From the NCBI GenBank assembly GCA_902773835.1, contig CACYFZ010000011.1, positions 1 to 35,091 on the forward strand: a stretch of 35,091 nucleotides of DNA, in the 5' to 3' direction. The notes beneath the pieces are model-generated. The model was not told the origin of the DNA. It was given only the letters and a program-made list of their open reading frames with translations, and ran no database searches. The stretch comes from an uncultured Eubacteriales bacterium. GTDB taxonomy: Bacteria > Bacillota > Clostridia > Peptostreptococcales > Anaerovoracaceae. Each line of letters opens with the position of its first letter. Within the stretch, counting starts at the first letter, position 1. Of the stretch, positions 31,749 to 35,091 are shown in pieces. The translations under genes and the position numbers were made by a program.

Positions 31749-32684
31749 CTATTCTTCCGTGAAGAGAGGTGTGGAGTAGTATCTGTCTCCGCTGTCAGGC
31801 AGGAGCGCTACTATGACCTTTCCTTTGTTTTCAGGTTTCTTGGCATATTCAATGGCTGCGTGAAGCGCCGCACCTGAGGATATGCCTACGGAGATACCTT
31901 CTTTTTTTGCAAGATATTTGGAAGCGGCGAAGGCATCCTCGCTCTTAGCCCTGTATACTTCATCATATACAGCTGTATCAAGAACATCAGGTATGAAGCC
32001 TGCACCGATGCCCTGGATCTTATGAGATCCTGCCTTACCTTCGGAGAGAACAGGGGAGTCATCCGGCTCAAGAGCCACGATTTTTACATCGGGATTCTGA
32101 GACTTAAGATATTCTCCTGTTCCCGTCACGGTTCCGCCCGTGCCGACACCTGCAATAAAGATGTCTACTTTTCCGTCTGTATCTCTCCAAATCTCAGGTC
32201 CCGTAGTTGCTTTGTGGACTGCAGGATTTGCAGGATTAACGAATTGTCCCGGGATGAAGCCGCCCGGAATTTCCCTGGCAAGCTCCTCTGCCTTTTCGAT
32301 TGCCCCCTTCATTCCTTTGGCACCTTCCGTCAGTACGATTTCGGCACCATAGGCTTTCAAAATATTTCTTCTCTCGACGCTCATGGTTTCCGGCATTGTG
32401 AGTATAGCTCTGTATCCTTTAGCAGCCGCAAAGGAAGCCAGTCCGATCCCGGTGTTACCGGAAGTAGGCTCGATGATTACAGAGCCCTCCTTCAGAAGTC
32501 CTTTCTCTTCGGCATCTTCTATCATTGCCTTGGCTATTCTGTCTTTAACGCTGCCTGCAGGATTGAAATACTCCAGCTTGACGAGGAGAGTAGCTTCAAG
32601 TCCCAAGTCCTTCTCGATATTCGTAACCTCGACAAGAGGAGTATTTCCGATAAGATCCAATGTTCCTTTGTATATATTTGACAT
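31749..32684 (-). CDS. cysK: cysteine synthase A (O-acetylserine sulfhydrylase)
   Basis: The 311-residue PLP enzyme makes cysteine from O-acetylserine and sulfide. Motifs: [23 protein letters not shown] with the PLP-binding Lys47, [12 protein letters not shown] (substrate loop), [15 protein letters not shown] (phosphate loop), [11 protein letters not shown] and [15 protein letters not shown]. Length and order are standard for CysK. It is divergent from an IscR-like regulator, and its promoter (TTGACG 32751-32746, TATTAT 32728-32723 on the minus strand) overlaps a candidate operator. GGAGG lies 7 bases before the ATG. Confidence 0.95.
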   Translation of the reverse strand: MSNIYKGTLDLIGNTPLVEVTNIEKDLGLEATLLVKLEYFNPAGSVKDRIAKAMIEDAEEKGLLKEGSVIIEPTSGNTGIGLASFAAAKGYRAILTMPETMSVERRNILKAYGAEIVLTEGAKGMKGAIEKAEELAREIPGGFIPGQFVNPANPAVHKATTGPEIWRDTDGKVDIFIAGVGTGGTVTGTGEYLKSQNPDVKIVALEPDDSPVLSEGKAGSHKIQGIGAGFIPDVLDTAVYDEVYRAKSEDAFAASKYLAKKEGISVGISSGAALHAAIEYAKKPENKGKVIVALLPDSGDRYYSTPLFTEE

Positions 32685-32722
32685 AATGTACCTCCGACTA
32701 TTTAATATCTGGTGATAAATGA

Positions 32723-32756
32723 ATAATAATACTATTTACCTACTGCGTCAATAGGT
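32723..32756 (-). promoter_or_regulatory. cysK promoter with overlapping operator candidate
   Basis: TTGACG (32751-32746), a 17-bp spacer and TATTAT (32728-32723) on the minus strand. A 19-bp dyad ACCTA-N9-TAGGT (32738-32756) covers the -35 region. Confidence 0.65.
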
Positions 32757-32766
32757 TAAAATATTT

Positions 32767-32805
32767 TTGATTGAAATACACTTTTACCCTATAATAAAAT
32801 AGGTA
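32767..32805 (+). promoter_or_regulatory. Rrf2 gene promoter with overlapping operator candidate
   Basis: TTGATT (32767-32772), a 17-bp spacer and TATAAT (32790-32795). The 19-bp element ACC-N10-ATAGGT (32786-32804) covers the -10 box, inside an 8-bp inverted repeat whose arms begin CTTTTACC and end GGTAAAAG. Confidence 0.7.
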
Positions 32806-32836
32806 AAAGAAAGAATCTGTGAGACGGAGGATGTAA

Positions 32837-33259
32837 ATGTTTTCAACAAAGGGGCGTTATGCACTCAGAATAATGATAGACCTCGCACAGCATGAAGGCG
32901 CCGGCAATATACCTCTTCAAAAGATAGCCGACAGGCAGGAGATTTCCAAGAAATACCTGGAGATAATAATGAAGGATCTGGTTAAAGCCGGTCTGGTGAG
33001 CGGAGCCAGCGGCAGAGGCGGTGGATATCGATTATCCAGGAAAGTCGACGAATATACAGTGGGGGAAATCCTGGAACTGATGGAGGGAACCTTGGCACCG
33101 GTTGCGTGTCTTGAAGACGATGCCTCAACTTGCAGTCGTACTGAGGATTGTATAACTCTTCCTCTTTGGAAAGAGTATTATGATATGACCAGAGAGTTCT
33201 TTTACGGAAAGAAGCTCAGTGACCTAATCGAATCCCGCGATCCTATATATTATATATAA
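32837..33259 (+). CDS. Rrf2-family regulator, IscR-like with three cysteines
   Basis: The 140-residue winged-helix repressor of the Rrf2 family (IscR/CymR/NsrR) has the N-terminus MFSTKGRYALRIMIDLAQHE, a recognition helix around EISKKYLEIIMKDL and a wing SGRGGGYRLSR. Cys91, Cys99 and Cys105 in the C-terminal loop match the [2Fe-2S] ligands of IscR (spacing C-x7-C-x5-C here, C-x5-C-x5-C in E. coli). CymR, the usual cysteine regulator of Firmicutes, lacks them. The divergent cysK suggests control of sulfur assimilation by Fe-S status; this is inference. Its last 16 codons are repeated at 34344-34394, after the glycosyltransferase gene. Confidence 0.9.
   Translation: MFSTKGRYALRIMIDLAQHEGAGNIPLQKIADRQEISKKYLEIIMKDLVKAGLVSGASGRGGGYRLSRKVDEYTVGEILELMEGTLAPVACLEDDASTCSRTEDCITLPLWKEYYDMTREFFYGKKLSDLIESRDPIYYI
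33208..33232 (+). repeat. direct repeat, copy 1 (3' end of the Rrf2 gene)
   Basis: AAAGAAGCTCAGTGACC then TAATCGAA; matches 34343-34367 at 23 of 25 positions. Confidence 0.85.
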
Positions 33260-33272
33260 TGAGGAGATGCTT

Positions 33273-34323
33273 ATGAGTGGAATTCAAGTAGATAATAATG
33301 TGCCGCTCATTACAGTCATTGTACCTGTATATAACAAAGTAAACTATGTGACAAGATGCATAGACAGTATTCTTGCACAGTCTTATAAGAATCTTCAAGT
33401 GATACTGGTTGATGATGGCTCTACTGACGGCTCTTCGGACATATGTGATGAATATGCTGCAAAAGATTCCAGGGTAGAAGTTGTACATAAAAAGAACGGA
33501 GGACTATCTTCGGCTCGTAATTGCGGGATACGCATAGCAAAAGGGGAATATGTAGGCTTTGTGGATGCAGACGATTATATTGATGTCGAAATGTATCGGA
33601 CTCTGTATGACGCAGTTAAAAAAAATAATGTAAAACTGGGAGTTTGCGGTATATTACACCTAGTTGATAATGAGATTAGAAAGGCGACGGGAGACTGGGA
33701 GAAAGAGGAAGTGTTTAGCTCTGAAGAAGCTGTGGTGTTGCTTTTGAGAGGAAAAGCAATCGATTTTTCCGTATGCAATAAGCTTCACCATCGAAGTTTA
33801 TTGAACAATGATGCATTCCCGGAGGGAGCCCTTTGCGAAGACGTTGTTTTTACCGGTGCTGAGTTGTTGAAAGCCGGCAGTATAGTTCATGTCGGATGCA
33901 ATATGTATTATTACTTCCATACAGAAGGCTCAATTACGCAAAATCATAATGTCGCCTACATAAAGGCGCATATAAAACAAAGAATCAAACTGCATGATGA
34001 GATGTTGTCATACTGGGGGGGGTACTGCGGATAATACTAAGAAGAGCTTAGTCGCAGACAGTTATGAAAGGCCATTTAATTATGCTGTTTTTATGGCATG
34101 TGGGTCTTCAGATCCGGATATATATAAGCTGCTGCCACTGTTTATTAAAATGGGTACTAGAATAATCAAGCTCCGGAAAAGAGCAATAAGAAATATTCTG
34201 CCTGTTTACAAAAGATTGTTCAAAATAGCAATTGAAAAGAAACTGAATGATATTCGATCCAAAAGGAAGCGACTTTGGATTTTCGCCAAAAGAATCTTGA
34301 AAACCCGAAAGAAAAACGGATAA
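33273..34323 (+). pseudogene. glycosyltransferase family 2, frameshifted at a G8 tract
   Basis: The first frame encodes a GT-A fold family 2 glycosyltransferase: ITVIVPVYNKVNYVTRCIDSIL, VILVDDGSTDGS, SARNCGIRIAKGEYVGFVDADDYI (DxD metal site). It probably adds sugars to surface polysaccharide. The frame ends at 34034 just after a run of eight G (34015-34022). One base fewer would continue through TADNTKKSLVADSYERPFNY to the stop at 34321-34323, giving about 349 residues, a normal family length. The start at 33273 has GAGGAG 6 bases upstream; the ATG at 33267 is too close to it. The gene is AT-richer than its neighbours and is flanked by a duplicated piece of the Rrf2 gene, so it looks inserted. 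Phase variation, true decay or a homopolymer sequencing error are all possible. Confidence 0.8.
34015..34022 (+). repeat. G8 homopolymer within the glycosyltransferase gene
   Basis: Eight consecutive G follow a TACT context. G8 puts a stop at 34032-34034; G7 joins both halves of the glycosyltransferase. Confidence 0.9.
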
Positions 34324-34342
34324 CGAAATAATTGAGATGATT

Positions 34343-34394
34343 AAAGAATCTCAGTGACTTAATCGAAACGGCGGAGCCGGTTTACTATATTTAA
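34343..34394 (+). pseudogene. remnant of the Rrf2 gene 3' end
   Basis: The frame reads KNLSDLIETAEPVYYI and stops at 34392-34394. It matches the Rrf2 C-terminus KKLSDLIESRDPIYYI with conservative changes. There is no start codon or upstream coding part. It lies directly before the pyridoxamine-oxidase-like gene. Confidence 0.85.
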
Positions 34395-34405
34395 GGGAGA
34401 TTAGT

Positions 34406-34882
34406 ATGTTCAGAAAAATGAGAAGAAGCCCGCAGGCACTCAGCCGCGAAGAGATGATAGATCTTTTGAAGACAGAGACCAGAGGCGTAATGTCTGTCCA
34501 CGGTGATGACGGATACCCATACGGTGTGCCGATTAACCATTTCTATAACGATGAGGACGGCAAACTCTATTTTCACGGTGCCAAATTCGGACACAGAGTC
34601 GATGCCGTAAAAAGCGACCCGAAGGTATCGTATTGTGTATACGGAGGAGAGTATAAGGATGAAGGGGATTGGGCATATCGCGTAAAGAGTGTCATCGTTT
34701 TCGGAAGAGCTGAGCTCATAGAAGATACTGCGGAAATTGAGAGGATCAGCAGGCTGCTGTGCGAGAAGTTCCCGTGTCCGCAGGAATATGTTGAGAAGGA
34801 AATAGAAAAAGACACAAAGAACACTTTGCTGATTGCCATTAAAATAGAAGATATGAACGGCAAGCTCGTCCACGAAGCATAA
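34406..34882 (+). CDS. pyridoxamine 5'-phosphate oxidase-like flavoprotein (NimA-like)
   Basis: The 158-residue protein is of the FMN-binding split-barrel superfamily, closest in pattern to the Pyridox_ox_2 / NimA group. Readable blocks are RRSPQALSREEMIDLL (family start), GVMSVHGDDGYPYGVPINHFY, LYFHGAKFGHRVDAVKSDPKVSY, VKSVIVFGRAELIED and LLIAIKIEDMNGK. Members bind FMN and reduce or sequester small molecules; some relatives inactivate nitroimidazoles, but that cannot be inferred here. GGGAGA lies before the ATG. The gene was probably next to the Rrf2 gene before the glycosyltransferase segment came between them. Confidence 0.85.
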   Translation: MFRKMRRSPQALSREEMIDLLKTETRGVMSVHGDDGYPYGVPINHFYNDEDGKLYFHGAKFGHRVDAVKSDPKVSYCVYGGEYKDEGDWAYRVKSVIVFGRAELIEDTAEIERISRLLCEKFPCPQEYVEKEIEKDTKNTLLIAIKIEDMNGKLVHEA

Positions 34883-34912
34883 AGCTGACTGCAATATAAT
34901 TAAGAAATAACG

Positions 34913-34943
34913 ACCCTGCATATACGGAAAATGCAGGGTTTTA
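34913..34943 (+). terminator. terminator of the pyridoxamine-oxidase-like gene
   Basis: ACCCTGCAT (34913-34921) pairs perfectly with ATGCAGGGT (34931-34939), followed by TTTAAT. Confidence 0.88.
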
Positions 34944-34950
34944 ATATGAG

Positions 34951-34994
34951 TGACATACTCCCACCACTTGGCAGTTTAGCCTGAAGTGGGGTCT
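34951..34994 (-). mobile_element. right end of an IS200/IS605-type element (omega-RNA 3' region)
   Basis: On the minus strand the sequence ends in a hairpin CCACTT-CA-GGC-TAAACT-GCC-AAGTGG, followed by TGGGAGTATGTCA. A subterminal hairpin followed by GGGAGTATGTCA is the usual right end of tnpB-carrying IS605-group elements, and corresponds to the 3' part of the omega RNA. The bases beyond it (34950 downward) would be the guide segment. Confidence 0.7.
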
Positions 34995-35091
34995 TCTCGC
35001 TCAACAGGCCTGACGGTCTGAGTATCAACGAGCTATCCCCGTGTGCCCCACGGTTCCTTCTATGGTCATAACTTTTATGAGTTTACGAGGC
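34976..35091 (-). pseudogene. tnpB: 3' end of tnpB (IS605 OrfB), cut by the window edge and frameshifted
   Basis: The minus strand from 35090 reads RKLIKVMTIEGTVGHTGIAR and stops at 35027-35025. Reading on with one base skipped (at 35027) gives DTQTVRPVEREDPTSG with a stop at 34978-34976. Together they match the usual TnpB tail pattern (GT.G.TGI.A, then a polar tail ending near the right-end hairpin). The frameshift removes only the last 16 residues, beyond the nuclease domain, so activity may not be lost. The rest of the gene lies outside the window. Confidence 0.65.

Noticed and set aside
33994..34323. Separate 109-residue gene after the glycosyltransferase
   Set aside because: It has no ribosome site, overlaps the glycosyltransferase and continues its C-terminal sequence once one G is removed.

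Overview
The window looks like a chromosomal segment of an anaerobic, amino-acid-fermenting Firmicute (class Clostridia). It carries a selenium-dependent D-proline reductase locus, strong GGAGG ribosome binding sites, TTG starts, sigma-A type promoters and Gram-positive surface-protein architecture. A Family XIII / Anaerovoracaceae-like lineage is a guess. No rRNA gene is present to place the organism.

Layout. (1) 1-6886 is an integrative mobilizable element. Its left part (1-988) holds AT-rich, apparently decayed cargo. After that come a MOBP-type relaxase, a MobC-like accessory protein, a RepA-like AAA ATPase and a small excisionase-like HTH protein, all on the minus strand. A divergent XRE repressor and a tyrosine integrase follow on the plus strand. 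The element abuts a tRNA-Arg(ACG) gene (6961-7037, minus). The other element end is not visible. (2) 7250-12358 encodes one 1702-residue secreted, wall-anchored, Cna-B-type surface protein. (3) 12464-19678 is the proline-reduction locus: a proline racemase divergent from prdC, then prdA, a small conserved gene, prdB (with an in-frame UGA selenocysteine codon and a SECIS-like hairpin), prdD and prdE. The racemase makes D-proline. PrdC is expected to deliver electrons. PrdA and PrdB form the pyruvoyl- and selenocysteine-dependent reductase that opens D-proline to 5-aminovalerate. (4) 19780-29314 is mostly housekeeping: an HpcH/HpaI-family aldolase, dnaE, a VanY-type carboxypeptidase, a FeoA-FeoB fusion, then rpsB-tsf behind a structured leader. 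(5) 29405-29748 is an unusual noncoding tandem array: three nearly identical 83-bp units, each with a long hairpin, and a fourth hairpin kept in register but with a different loop. (6) 29764-34882 holds an aquaporin, a CDF metal transporter with an apparently leaderless mRNA, cysK divergent from an IscR-like Rrf2 regulator with paired operator candidates, a glycosyltransferase interrupted at a G8 tract, and a pyridoxamine-oxidase-like protein. (7) From about 34951 to the right edge is the 3' end of an IS200/IS605-type tnpB element on the minus strand.

Most notable observations: the 83-bp hairpin array; inverted 9-bp iteron arrays around a hairpin-rich region in the mobilizable element (possible oriT); a glycosyltransferase cassette flanked by a duplicated 3' end of the Rrf2 gene and switched off at a G8 homopolymer; the prdD/prdE boundary falling exactly at the PrdA self-cleavage site; and 11-bp-phased TTACA repeats in front of the giant surface protein. 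All calls are from reading the sequence; no database search was run.
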